Source of the DNA: Blastocatellia bacterium
GTDB taxonomy: Bacteria; Acidobacteriota; Blastocatellia; HR10; J050
Assembly (NCBI GenBank): GCA_025054955.1
Contig: JANWZE010000062.1
Location: 1-64,000 of the forward strand
Direction: 5' to 3'
Length of the DNA stretch: 64,000 nt
Part shown: positions 54,302-62,750 of the stretch, piece after piece
Layout: each line of letters starts with the position of its first letter
Position numbering within the stretch: position 1 is the first letter of the stretch
Translations under genes and position numbers: made by a program
The notes under the pieces: generated by a model
What the model was told of the DNA's origin: nothing
Databases searched by the model: none
Seen by the model: the letters and a program-made list of their open reading frames with translations, nothing else

Positions 54302-57300
54302 TCACCAGATGAACTTGAAGCCAAATTGAAGCTGACGCGAACTGGTTGTCGTGCGTGTCAGTTGTCCAAAGCTCGCGGGGACGATACCGTTGCCATTGGC
54401 ATCCACGCCGCTGAAAACAAGGCGACTGGCTGAATCCAGAGGTCCGAAATTCGTATGGTTGAACAGATTGAAGGCTTCAAACCGAAACTCTGTATTCAAC
54501 CGCTCAGTAATCGGTGTCCGCTTGATCACCGAAAAGTCGAACACATGGAGGTCGGGGCCTTCAAAGATGTTCCGACCAGCGCTTCCATAAAAACCGGCAG
54601 GCTGAAGCTGGAAGATCGAGGGATCAATATACCGCGAGGGATTCCCAGTGACCGCGCTTGCTGGGTTGCGGCCCGGCGCCAGATTGGGGCGTTGAGACTG
54701 CACATTATCAATCCCACTTCGTGCCCGGTCGAACCCAATGGCCGGACCAAACGGAAACCCGGATCGCATATTGAGAATACCGCCAAGGGACCACCCTTTG
54801 GCCAATACGCCCGCGGCGCCCGACCGATTCTTGCCCAGCGGCACATCCCAAAGGAAATTGGCAACGAAGTTGTGTCGCACATCAAAATCGGACAACCCGC
54901 GATCGCCACGTGAATTAAATGGATCTTGCATATCGGCGCCAAGCTGCGCGTTGGTGAAGGTGGAATCAATCGAAGAGTTTGTGTCAATAGACTTGGAATA
55001 GGTGTAGGCAAAATGGAACTGCAAGCCAGAGGACAGTCGTCGCGTCGCCGTCAGTTGGAGCCCGTGATAATAGGCGTCTCCATTAAACCCGAGGAGCTGA
55101 ATGGCACCGTAAGCCGGATTCAACCGTGCGGCCTGGATGTTCGAAATCTGCGGATAAAACCGTTGACCGTTGACAAACTGGAAGTCACGCCGGATGTTGG
55201 TGCTGTTTCCCGTTTGTAGGTTCACACCGCGCGAACCAATGTAGCCAGCCGTGACGACGAAGTCTTGACCGAGTCCACGTTGTACGTTGAGGCTCCACTG
55301 GTAGACGGTGGATTGCTCGGCCTTGAACTGGGTCAACCACAACAAGCCAGGGACAGGAATCGGATTGTTCCCAAATACGGCAAAACAACTTGGAAAGCAC
55401 GGAGCACCCGTTTGAAAATTGATCCCCGGTATCACCCGGAAACTGGAAAACGGCGGGACGCTGGAAATCTGGAAGCGATACCGCATAGGGAACAATTCCG
55501 AATAGAAAATCCCCGCGCCCGCACGGACCGACCAGTTGCCATTACCGGTCGGATCCCAGGCAAACCCGATGCGCGGCCCGAAGTTCCCCCGCGACGGGTT
55601 ATCAATGTAGGGATCGCCCACCACGGGCGTGGCATCGGTGAAATTGCGGAAATTGGAGACCCGGCCATTGGCTTCCGTCGGCGTGCTGATCGTCTCATAG
55701 CGTAATCCCAGATTCAATGTCAGGTTGCGCCGCACCTTCCAGTCATCCTGGACATAGAGGGCAAACAGGGATTGACGGATAGCCCGATAGAAATCCGTTC
55801 CCGGTGTTGGGATATAGAGAACCTGAGGGCGCGCCGTCAGAAACAGGTTGAGCCCGCCGCCATACACGTAAACGCCATCCGGCACGAGCGCTGAGTTCGC
55901 ATTGAGCTGGTAGCGGCGGAGCAACCCGCCGATCTTCAGATTATGCCCTCCGCGGGTGTATAGAAATTGATCGCTGACCTCATACGTGTTGAGGACAAAA
56001 TTGCGCCCGGCCGTCAGGGCCGGTCGAAGCTCAGTGAACCCGGCCAGCGAGAATGCGCCCATCGGGTGGCCAGGCAGAAACCCCAGGTCCGGACTAACTG
56101 GCACGTTAAACGGGAAGTCGCTCACAAACGCCGACCGGTTGAAGCCAAATCGAGCGTTGTTGATCGCGCGCGATGTGATCAACCAATTCCCTTCGAGGGT
56201 CATGTACTGATTCCGATTGGTGAGAACCTGATTCTGAATGACGGCGGCCACCTTGGTCAGTTCGGAATCGTCAAACGTGTAGCGACCGAACATACTGAGT
56301 TTCTCTGTCAACTGATGGTCCAGTCGAATCGTGAGGAAATCCTCGTTGGTGACTTCATTGAAGTCCTTGCGAAAGATCCCCGTGTCTCCAGAGATGGGTC
56401 CATTTGGCATCGGATACAGGGCCAGATACGGCAGCACGTTGGGATGCACCATCACCTGACCGGTGGTGAGATTTCCCATACGGGCGGCTGGGCTCGGAAC
56501 GTTGAAGATGGTCGACGTGCCTTCGCCCCGCCGCAATCCCTCAAAGCTGCCAAAGAAGAAGGTTCGATCTTTGACGATGGGTCCCCCCAGACTGCCTCCA
56601 AATTGATTCCGCTTGAACGGGAGTTTTTGGGCGTTGAAGAAATTGCGCGCATCCAGTGCGCTATTGCGATGGAAGATGAAGGCTGTGCCGTGAAGGTCGT
56701 TTCCGCCGCTTTTAGTCACAGCATTGATGATGGCCCCGCCGCCCTGGCCAAACTCGGCTGAGTAATTTGACGTGAGCACTTCAAACTCTCGGAGCGCATC
56801 CACGCCGAGGAACCCGCCGCTGAGGCCCCCCGGTGAGTAGCCAAACGCATCCACCGTTTCCGTGCCATCGAGATAATAGGTATTGAAATCCAACCGGCCG
56901 CCATTGACCGACAGTCGCGTCGCGCCGGGCCCAACCTCATCCTGACCGAACGTGATGGTGCTCGTGCTGATGACGCCGTTTTGCAGCGTCGCCAGTTGAT
57001 ACACGTCGCGACCATTCAACGGCAACTGCTCAATTTGCCGCTCATTAACCAGCCAGCGGACCGCTGAATTGGTTGTCTCCAGTAGCGGCGCGTCACCTTG
57101 CACCAGGACGGTCTCCTGAATCGAGCCAACCGCGAGCGAGAAATCAACCACGGCTTCGCGCCCCACTGTCAGCTCAATCCCACTGCGCACCTCCTGCTTG
57201 AATCCATCGCGCTCGGCTTTGATCTCATACAAGCCGGGCGACAGTTCCGCCAGACGATAGCGACCTGCTTCATCCGTGTTCGTCTCCCGCGAAATGCCTG

Positions 57301-57505
57301 TTCCCTTGTTCGTGGCCGAAATCCTGACATTGACCACGACTGCGCCACCCTGATCAGTGACTGTCCCTGACACCGTTGCCTTGGTGCTTTGAGCAAACGC
57401 GACAGTGGTCGATGACGCCATCGGCATTGAGATGACTACGACTATCACGGCCAGTCGCGCCCAAAACTTGATCTTAACCCAAAACTTGATCTTAAGTTGA
57501 CTCAT
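54302..57505 (-). CDS. TonB-dependent receptor with N-terminal carboxypeptidase-regulatory-like domain
   Basis: 1067 residues. Signal peptide region about 1-40 with a duplicated KIKFWV element. Residues about 40-125 are a carboxypeptidase-regulatory (CarbopepD_reg) domain: ATVSGTVTDQGGAVV, DEAGRYRLAELSPGLYEI. A plug domain follows (ERQIEQLPLNGRDVYQLATLQNG, SAEFGQGGGAIINAVTKSGGNDLHG), then a long beta-barrel ending in an aromatic residue (FGFKFIW). This Oar-like architecture is typical of Acidobacteriota. It would import a large or scarce substrate across the outer membrane and is the only such receptor in the window. AGGGAGGC precedes ATG 57503-57505. Confidence 0.92.
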   Translation of the reverse strand: MSQLKIKFWVKIKFWARLAVIVVVISMPMASSTTVAFAQSTKATVSGTVTDQGGAVVVNVRISATNKGTGISRETNTDEAGRYRLAELSPGLYEIKAERDGFKQEVRSGIELTVGREAVVDFSLAVGSIQETVLVQGDAPLLETTNSAVRWLVNERQIEQLPLNGRDVYQLATLQNGVISTSTITFGQDEVGPGATRLSVNGGRLDFNTYYLDGTETVDAFGYSPGGLSGGFLGVDALREFEVLTSNYSAEFGQGGGAIINAVTKSGGNDLHGTAFIFHRNSALDARNFFNAQKLPFKRNQFGGSLGGPIVKDRTFFFGSFEGLRRGEGTSTIFNVPSPAARMGNLTTGQVMVHPNVLPYLALYPMPNGPISGDTGIFRKDFNEVTNEDFLTIRLDHQLTEKLSMFGRYTFDDSELTKVAAVIQNQVLTNRNQYMTLEGNWLITSRAINNARFGFNRSAFVSDFPFNVPVSPDLGFLPGHPMGAFSLAGFTELRPALTAGRNFVLNTYEVSDQFLYTRGGHNLKIGGLLRRYQLNANSALVPDGVYVYGGGLNLFLTARPQVLYIPTPGTDFYRAIRQSLFALYVQDDWKVRRNLTLNLGLRYETISTPTEANGRVSNFRNFTDATPVVGDPYIDNPSRGNFGPRIGFAWDPTGNGNWSVRAGAGIFYSELFPMRYRFQISSVPPFSSFRVIPGINFQTGAPCFPSCFAVFGNNPIPVPGLLWLTQFKAEQSTVYQWSLNVQRGLGQDFVVTAGYIGSRGVNLQTGNSTNIRRDFQFVNGQRFYPQISNIQAARLNPAYGAIQLLGFNGDAYYHGLQLTATRRLSSGLQFHFAYTYSKSIDTNSSIDSTFTNAQLGADMQDPFNSRGDRGLSDFDVRHNFVANFLWDVPLGKNRSGAAGVLAKGWSLGGILNMRSGFPFGPAIGFDRARSGIDNVQSQRPNLAPGRNPASAVTGNPSRYIDPSIFQLQPAGFYGSAGRNIFEGPDLHVFDFSVIKRTPITERLNTEFRFEAFNLFNHTNFGPLDSASRLVFSGVDANGNGIVPASFGQLTRTTTSSRQLQFGFKFIW
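57461..57495 (-). repeat. 18-bp tandem duplication in the TonB receptor leader
   Basis: A 17-nt identical core at 57461-57477 recurs at 57479-57495, an 18-nt period, duplicating six codons (KIKFWV) in frame within the signal peptide N-region. Probably a slippage event. Confidence 0.9.
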
Positions 57506-57589
57506 ACGTTTAGCCTCCCTGAGTGGTGCTTGCCTTCGTTGAAAAGGATTCATAATGCCAATTCTAGGCAAATCCATCAATCACTCTGG

Positions 57590-58750
57590 TCAATCGGCGA
57601 CAGCCTGATCTGAATTGAAAATCTGTCTGGCAATAATTAACCGTTGAATCTCAGACGTGCCCTCGTAGATTTGAATGCCTTTAGCGTCGCGCATCAGTTT
57701 TTCGACTGGATAGTCTTTCATGTATCCATATCCGCCAAATATCTGCACGACCTCAGTTGTAATCTGCATGCATGTGTCAGCGGCGAACGCCTTGGCAATC
57801 GCTGCTTGTCGTGTATTCTGCTGACCATGATCAGCGATCCAGGCCGCTTGCCATGTCAGCAACCGTGCTGCCTCAATCTGAATGGCCATATCAGCCACCT
57901 TAAAACTGATGGCCTGATGCCGAGCGATCGGCCGACCGAAGGTTTTCCGTTGTTGTGCATAGGCGATAGCGTGTTCCATTGCCCGCCGTGACACGCCCAC
58001 TGCGGTCGAAGCGACAACGGGTCGCGACCGATCAAACACTTGCATGGCGATCTTGAATGCGCTGCCTTCGTGACCGAGCAGGTTATCTTTAGAGACGACC
58101 ACATCTTCAAAGATAATCTGCGCACAGTCCGATGCCCGTTGGCCCATTTTGTCCTCCTTCTTGGTCACGCAGACGCCCTTGGTTTCGCGTTCGACGATGA
58201 ATGCGCTCAGACCATTATATTTCTTCTCCCGATCTGTGCTGACAAAAACGATATAAAAGTGCGCATAGGAACCATTCGAGATGAAGTTTTTGGTCCCGTT
58301 CAACACATACTCATTCCCAACTCGCCTAGCAGTTGACTGGATAGAAGCAACGTCGGAGCCGGCAGCCGGCTCTGTAACAGCGTATGAAGCAATCTGACGA
58401 TCCGACGTCATTCGTCCCAGATACTCTTTCTTTTGCTTTTCTGTGCCAGCCACAATGATAGGGATTGCTGCAACAGCATTCATCCCCAACGCACCGGCAA
58501 TCCCCGGGCATCCCCATGTCAGCTCCTCATTGATGATGCATTCATCCAGTATCCCCAGTCCTGGACCACCATAAGCGTGCGGAATATTGAGATTGATGAG
58601 TCCGACATCAAATGCCGCGTGGAAGACTGGCCATGGAAACTCCGCTGTCTGGTCATAGTAGCGCGCGACCGGCGCGATCTCTCGCTCAGCAAACTCATGT
58701 GAGAGTTTTTGCAAAGCTCGTTGCTCGTCACTCAGGGAGAAATCAATCAT
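57590..58750 (-). CDS. Acyl-CoA dehydrogenase
   Basis: 386 residues, usual family length. MIDFSLSDEQRALQ start, YAVTEPAAGSD in the flavin-binding middle domain, DRSRPVVASTAVGVSRRAMEHA, and a C-terminal QIYEGTSEIQRLII in which Glu of YEGT is the catalytic base. Introduces a 2,3 double bond into an acyl-CoA, passing electrons to ETF; the substrate is unknown. GGAGGTG precedes ATG 58748-58750. Part of the CoA module with the thiolase-like and ligase genes. A short palindrome lies in its leader (58784-58796). Confidence 0.93.
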   Translation of the reverse strand: MIDFSLSDEQRALQKLSHEFAEREIAPVARYYDQTAEFPWPVFHAAFDVGLINLNIPHAYGGPGLGILDECIINEELTWGCPGIAGALGMNAVAAIPIIVAGTEKQKKEYLGRMTSDRQIASYAVTEPAAGSDVASIQSTARRVGNEYVLNGTKNFISNGSYAHFYIVFVSTDREKKYNGLSAFIVERETKGVCVTKKEDKMGQRASDCAQIIFEDVVVSKDNLLGHEGSAFKIAMQVFDRSRPVVASTAVGVSRRAMEHAIAYAQQRKTFGRPIARHQAISFKVADMAIQIEAARLLTWQAAWIADHGQQNTRQAAIAKAFAADTCMQITTEVVQIFGGYGYMKDYPVEKLMRDAKGIQIYEGTSEIQRLIIARQIFNSDQAVAD

Positions 58751-58783
58751 CAGACACCTCCAACACTGAATAACCAATATGCG

Positions 58784-58796
58784 AGGAATGATTCCT
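58784..58796. promoter_or_regulatory. Small palindrome upstream of acyl-CoA dehydrogenase
   Basis: AGGAATGATTCCT, 6-bp arms around one central base, about 34 nt before the start codon. It is a possible operator; there is no direct evidence for a binding protein. Confidence 0.3.
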
Positions 58797-58853
58797 GAAG
58801 GATGGTAGGTTGAGACCACCAGGAATTGCTACGTTGCACCCCAATTCACCATT

Positions 58854-59135
58854 TCACTCATGAGCCTCAAATAAATCTTCGTAGGGAATACCTGTCCTCG
58901 CGGAGTGTTCCACCAGCCGAGCTTGCTCCTGCCTGGCTTGCTGATTGACCGATTGTTTGGCATGTCGAGCCGCTGAGCGGCTGGCAAATTTGCTGAAATT
59001 GAGTGATGGAGCTGACAAAATTCGTTCAACCTGCCCACCGCACTGCACACATCCGCTAGGTGAACCAGACTTCATCGCTTGAAGGACTTCAAAAATATGA
59101 CCACAACGCTGACATTCATACTCATAAATCGGCAT
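58854..59135 (-). CDS. FmdB-type zinc-ribbon protein
   Basis: 93 residues. MPIYEYECQRCGHIFEVLQ and CVQCGGQVERILSAPSLNF give the two CxxC knuckles of the FmdB/CxxC_CxxC_SSSS family; the rest is a charged helical tail. Usually a putative regulatory or adaptor protein. Position next to a thiolase-fold gene recalls zinc-ribbon (DUF35) partners of such enzymes, although this is a different family. AGGAG precedes ATG 59133-59135. Confidence 0.87.
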   Translation of the reverse strand: MPIYEYECQRCGHIFEVLQAMKSGSPSGCVQCGGQVERILSAPSLNFSKFASRSAARHAKQSVNQQARQEQARLVEHSARTGIPYEDLFEAHE

Positions 59136-59156
59136 AATATCACTCCTAACCAACGC

Positions 59157-60326
59157 TCACACCTCGGTGGATAAAATGGCTGTCGCATGGGTTGACATGA
59201 TTCCACCTTCGGCATGAATCAACACAGTTCGTGCATTCGCCACCTGCCGCGCGCCGCATTGCCCGCGCAGTTGTAACACAGCCTCAACGAGTAAGAGTAG
59301 CGCACCAGGATTGCCCGGATGCGCATAGGCGAGCAATCCCCCATTGGTATTGACCGGCAGCCGGCCGCCTAGTTGTGTCTGGCCAGCCTCGACAAATGCT
59401 CCACCCTCGCCTCGCTCACAAAACCCTAGGTCTTCAAGAAACATAATCACGGTTGGCGTAAATGGATCGTACAACATGGCGCAATCCATATCTACAGGTC
59501 GGCGATCAGCCATCTCATATGCCTGCGCCCCAGATTCGACAGCAGCTGTCCTCGCCAGATCAATAGCCTGACTGACGTGCTCGTGCTGATGTGCTTCACC
59601 GAGACCAAGGATGTAAATGGGCTTGGATTTCAAATCTCGGGCCCGCTCTACACTGGTTAGCACCAGTGCAGCACCACCATCTGAGACCAATGCGCACTCC
59701 AGTACGTGCAGCGGATCAGCGATCAGCTTGGAGTTCAGCACGTCATCCAGCGTGATCAGTTGTCGCATCTGCGCGCCCGGATGCAGAAATGCGTGCTTGC
59801 GGGCAACAACAGCTACTTGCGCATATTGCTCTGGGCGTGTTCCAGAAGCATGACGATGAGCCTGAGCAACCAAGGCATAGAGAGCCGGAACAAATGTCCC
59901 ATAGGGAATTTCAAACTGCGGATGCCCCGCATTGGCAGCCATCAACTCGATCATCTTTTCACGAGAGAAGGCGCTCAACCAGTTATCCGCCGCTGCCACC
60001 AGTACCGACTGACACAAGCCCGCAACGATGAGGCTCACAGCCTGTTGAATCGCTGCAATCATCGTACCTCCGCCTGTTCCTAGCGTTAGGCAGTAATGTG
60101 GGTTGATGCCCATATATTCAGCTATCCACTCAGCATGATAATAATGCGGCTGTGACCATGAATTGGCAGTGATCATGCCATCAATCTGCTTGTTTGTAAG
60201 ACCAGCATCGTCAAGGGCCAGTCGGCAGGCCTTGGCATACATCTGTGTCGCCGTCAGGTGCGGAACACAACCGACCTCGGTTTGTCCAACCCCAACAATG
60301 GCAACCCTGCCACGAAGAAAGCTCAC
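59157..60326 (-). CDS. Thiolase-fold protein (SCP2/Ltp-like) without nucleophilic Cys
   Basis: 389 residues. VAIVGVGQTEVG start, the dimer helix AKACRLALDDAGL, LTLGTGGGTMIAAIQQA where thiolases have the C-A-S-G nucleophile (here T-G-G-G), LVSDGGAALVL, YDPFTPTVIMFLEDLGF and VNTNGGLLAYAHPGNPG. The missing Cys and the YDPFTPTV block point to the lipid-transfer-protein-like aldolase branch that splits beta-hydroxyacyl-CoA by retro-aldol chemistry, and not to a true thiolase. The start is GTG 60324-60326. It lies 7 bp after the CoA ligase gene. Confidence 0.8.
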   Translation of the reverse strand: MSFLRGRVAIVGVGQTEVGCVPHLTATQMYAKACRLALDDAGLTNKQIDGMITANSWSQPHYYHAEWIAEYMGINPHYCLTLGTGGGTMIAAIQQAVSLIVAGLCQSVLVAAADNWLSAFSREKMIELMAANAGHPQFEIPYGTFVPALYALVAQAHRHASGTRPEQYAQVAVVARKHAFLHPGAQMRQLITLDDVLNSKLIADPLHVLECALVSDGGAALVLTSVERARDLKSKPIYILGLGEAHQHEHVSQAIDLARTAAVESGAQAYEMADRRPVDMDCAMLYDPFTPTVIMFLEDLGFCERGEGGAFVEAGQTQLGGRLPVNTNGGLLAYAHPGNPGALLLLVEAVLQLRGQCGARQVANARTVLIHAEGGIMSTHATAILSTEV

Positions 60327-60333
60327 GTCTCCG

Positions 60334-61935
60334 TTACCTCTTCAGCACGATACCCGCTTTTTCACGATCCCACGTTGCTGCATTGAGCGCGTCAGCACGG
60401 AGCTTGTATTTCTCAATCCGCTGTGAAGGATTCTTCGGCAAAGCCTCTCTGAACTCCACATAACGAGGGACCATGAAATACGCCATGCGGGATTCACAAT
60501 AACGGACCACTTCTTCGTGCGTCATTGACAGGCCCGGCCTAAGCACAATCACGATTTTCACATCATCCTCTCCCAGCTCTGAGGGAACGGCAATGGCTGC
60601 CGATTCGAGCACCGCTGGGTGTTGATTGACGACCCGCTCAATTTCAAAAGCTGGGATATTCTCGCCACGACGCCGAATCGCATCTTTCTTCCGACCGACG
60701 TAATACAAAAAACCGTCCTCATCGAAGTAGCCGAGGTCGCCTGTGTGAAACCATAAGTTACGAAACGCTTCAAGCGTGGCTTCAGGCATTTTGTAATACC
60801 CGGACATCATCGTATACGGTTGGCGTGGACGCACGACGATCTCGCCTGTTTGTCTGGGGGCCAGTGGTATATCATCATCGTCAACAATCTGGACTTCATA
60901 GTCCTCAATTGGCTTGCCACAACACCCAGGGCGACGAGGCTCATAGAGTTTTGGCGGAATAATCAAACACTCAGTCATGCCGAACGTTTCATAAATCACC
61001 CGCAGCCCAAACCGGCGTTCAAACCCTTCCAGATCACCAGGCGGCGGAACAATCACGGCTAACCTGACCCGATTTTCTCGATCCCTCGCAGATGGCGGGT
61101 TCTTCATCAAGATATTCCCGACTGCGCCCATCCCGAGGAAAATCGTCGCTTGCGAAGCAATGATCTCATCCCAAAACGTACTAGCACTGAATCGCTGATA
61201 TAGAGCAACCTGTGCGCCGGCGTAGAGCGCCGACATAATCGAGCCAATTTGCGCATTGATGTGAAACAGTGGCATGCATGTGTAGGAAATGTCCTCTTCG
61301 GTATACCCAATGCTGTTAGCTACCATCTGGGCATAGAAGTAGTAAAAGTGGTTGGTCATCACTACGCCTTTTGACAATCCAGTCGTGCCACCTGTATAGA
61401 GGATCATGACTGGATCCGTGTGGCGTACCTCAACGATCGGTTTTTCAGCTGAAGATGCTCGCAGGGCATCCAGCGGGAGCCAATCCAGGTGAGACAAACC
61501 TGAATCGCGCTCAAACGCATGGCCGGCATGAACAACTAACAGGCGCAGGCGAGTCAGGTGAGCGGCAATCTCATTGACAGTCGAAATATAGAGATCATCG
61601 AGAACTAATATCTCAGCATCAGAATTGTTGATGATATGCACCAACCCTTCGCCTTTATAAGCCGTATTAATCGGCACGGTCACAACGCCAAGTTTGGCTG
61701 CTCCCAATAGCAAGTAGAGATATTCTGGGCTGTTCTGCAACATGAGGGCCAGCTTTTTCCCCTTCTCCAAGCCCAATGCCCGGAGGCCGTTGGCATAACG
61801 ATTTGCCTCCTCATCCAGGCCTTGATAGGTGATACTCTGCTCACCTTTGAAGTTCAGAAACAGCCGCTCGCCATACGTGGCAGCACGATCTTCGAGCAAC
61901 CGACTAAGTAAACGATCCTGGACTGCATGCTCCAT
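60334..61935 (-). CDS. AMP-forming acyl-CoA ligase
   Basis: 533 residues. ILYTGGTTGLSKGVVMT (phosphate loop), YETFGMTECL, FHTGDLGYFDEDGFLYYVGRKKDAIRRRGENIP (hinge and A8 region), and a C-terminal RIEKYKLR with the conserved Lys environment. Resembles the CaiC/DhbE-like broad group, so an organic acid entering the CoA module is activated here; the specific acid is unknown. ATG 61933-61935 with GAAGG is preferred over TTG at 61950, which would overlap the preceding stop. Confidence 0.92.
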   Translation of the reverse strand: MEHAVQDRLLSRLLEDRAATYGERLFLNFKGEQSITYQGLDEEANRYANGLRALGLEKGKKLALMLQNSPEYLYLLLGAAKLGVVTVPINTAYKGEGLVHIINNSDAEILVLDDLYISTVNEIAAHLTRLRLLVVHAGHAFERDSGLSHLDWLPLDALRASSAEKPIVEVRHTDPVMILYTGGTTGLSKGVVMTNHFYYFYAQMVANSIGYTEEDISYTCMPLFHINAQIGSIMSALYAGAQVALYQRFSASTFWDEIIASQATIFLGMGAVGNILMKNPPSARDRENRVRLAVIVPPPGDLEGFERRFGLRVIYETFGMTECLIIPPKLYEPRRPGCCGKPIEDYEVQIVDDDDIPLAPRQTGEIVVRPRQPYTMMSGYYKMPEATLEAFRNLWFHTGDLGYFDEDGFLYYVGRKKDAIRRRGENIPAFEIERVVNQHPAVLESAAIAVPSELGEDDVKIVIVLRPGLSMTHEEVVRYCESRMAYFMVPRYVEFREALPKNPSQRIEKYKLRADALNAATWDREKAGIVLKR

Positions 61936-61946
61936 AGCCTTCAGGC

Positions 61947-62684
61947 TCAAAACCGCTTTCCGGTAACGTACGTTCGATAGAGTCCATCATGCCAGAGCTG
62001 ATAGGCATCAATCGCCTCAGTCGCCGCCTTCCACATGGACTCCATTTTGTCAGGTTTACCGTAGTTCCGCATTAGCATCTCGATGCTCTCACCATGATCA
62101 ATGTCAGCGATAATGTGCATGTCGTAGTAGAAGGTTTCCGTCATGCCATAGTTCTTGACCAGCCCATCACGTATGGCCGTAAAGTAGCGTGGGCTTTGTG
62201 TCTCCAACCCGAAGCCAAGACAGACCATCGCCTCTTGCCAAGGTCTGTCACGCGCATAATATTCCATGACTCGCATGAACGCATTGGTCTCCGGCAACAG
62301 TGTCGCATAATAAAGCGCATGGCGGTCTGCTCCAAACGATTTCTCCGCCATATCCAATAACAAGTCAACGTGGTCAGCCGGATTACGAAACTCGCCGTAC
62401 AGATTATCGAGTAATACGTTTTTGGCTTGGCGGTGCTCAAGATCAACAGGGATGTTCCCGAGCAACCATGGTAACCAGGCTTTTCCGCCTCGTTCAACAT
62501 ACACACAAAATTGGCCGAGATAGCCAATGATGCCTTCGCGGCTGATCGTCCCATTGACGATGGACTGAGTAAATGGATGATCGGCAACATGCCGCTCGTC
62601 GCGATAGGCTCTCAGTTTCACAATCAGTTCTTCAGCATCGGCACACTCCCATGGTTTCTTAGTTGATTGTGCATCTTCTCTCAT
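61947..62684 (-). CDS. Haem-oxygenase-like diiron oxidase/oxygenase (TenA/PqqC/CADD superfamily), second copy
   Basis: 245 residues. The complete six-ligand set is present: E98-x6-H105, E161 in GLETQ, and H190-x3-D194-x2-H197 (MHIIADIDH), matching the first copy at 7912-8622. Overall similarity to that copy is limited, so the two probably use different substrates. It is the first gene of the minus-strand cluster and precedes the CoA ligase, so it may make or trim the acid that is activated. AAGGAG is 8 nt before ATG 62682-62684; GTG 62688-62690 is too close to the ribosome site. Confidence 0.8.
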   Translation of the reverse strand: MREDAQSTKKPWECADAEELIVKLRAYRDERHVADHPFTQSIVNGTISREGIIGYLGQFCVYVERGGKAWLPWLLGNIPVDLEHRQAKNVLLDNLYGEFRNPADHVDLLLDMAEKSFGADRHALYYATLLPETNAFMRVMEYYARDRPWQEAMVCLGFGLETQSPRYFTAIRDGLVKNYGMTETFYYDMHIIADIDHGESIEMLMRNYGKPDKMESMWKAATEAIDAYQLWHDGLYRTYVTGKRF

Positions 62685-62712
62685 AATCACATCTCCTTAA
62701 AAAATTGGCTCC

Positions 62713-62741
62713 TTGACTTGATATTGTAGCACCCCTAGAAT
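62713..62741 (+). promoter_or_regulatory. Sigma70-type promoter for the DHA2 transporter
   Basis: TTGACT (62713-62718), a 17-nt spacer and TAGAAT (62736-62741), close to consensus. The expected transcript start is near 62748, just before GTG 62751. This would give a leaderless message; no Shine-Dalgarno sequence is visible before the GTG. Confidence 0.6.
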
Positions 62742-62750
62742 GGCGTGCCT

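Noticed and set aside
55967-56761. Long plus-strand open frame of 264 codons opposite the TonB receptor
   Set aside because: It has low-complexity, basic composition and no family resemblance; the minus-strand frame encodes a clear receptor across the same bases.
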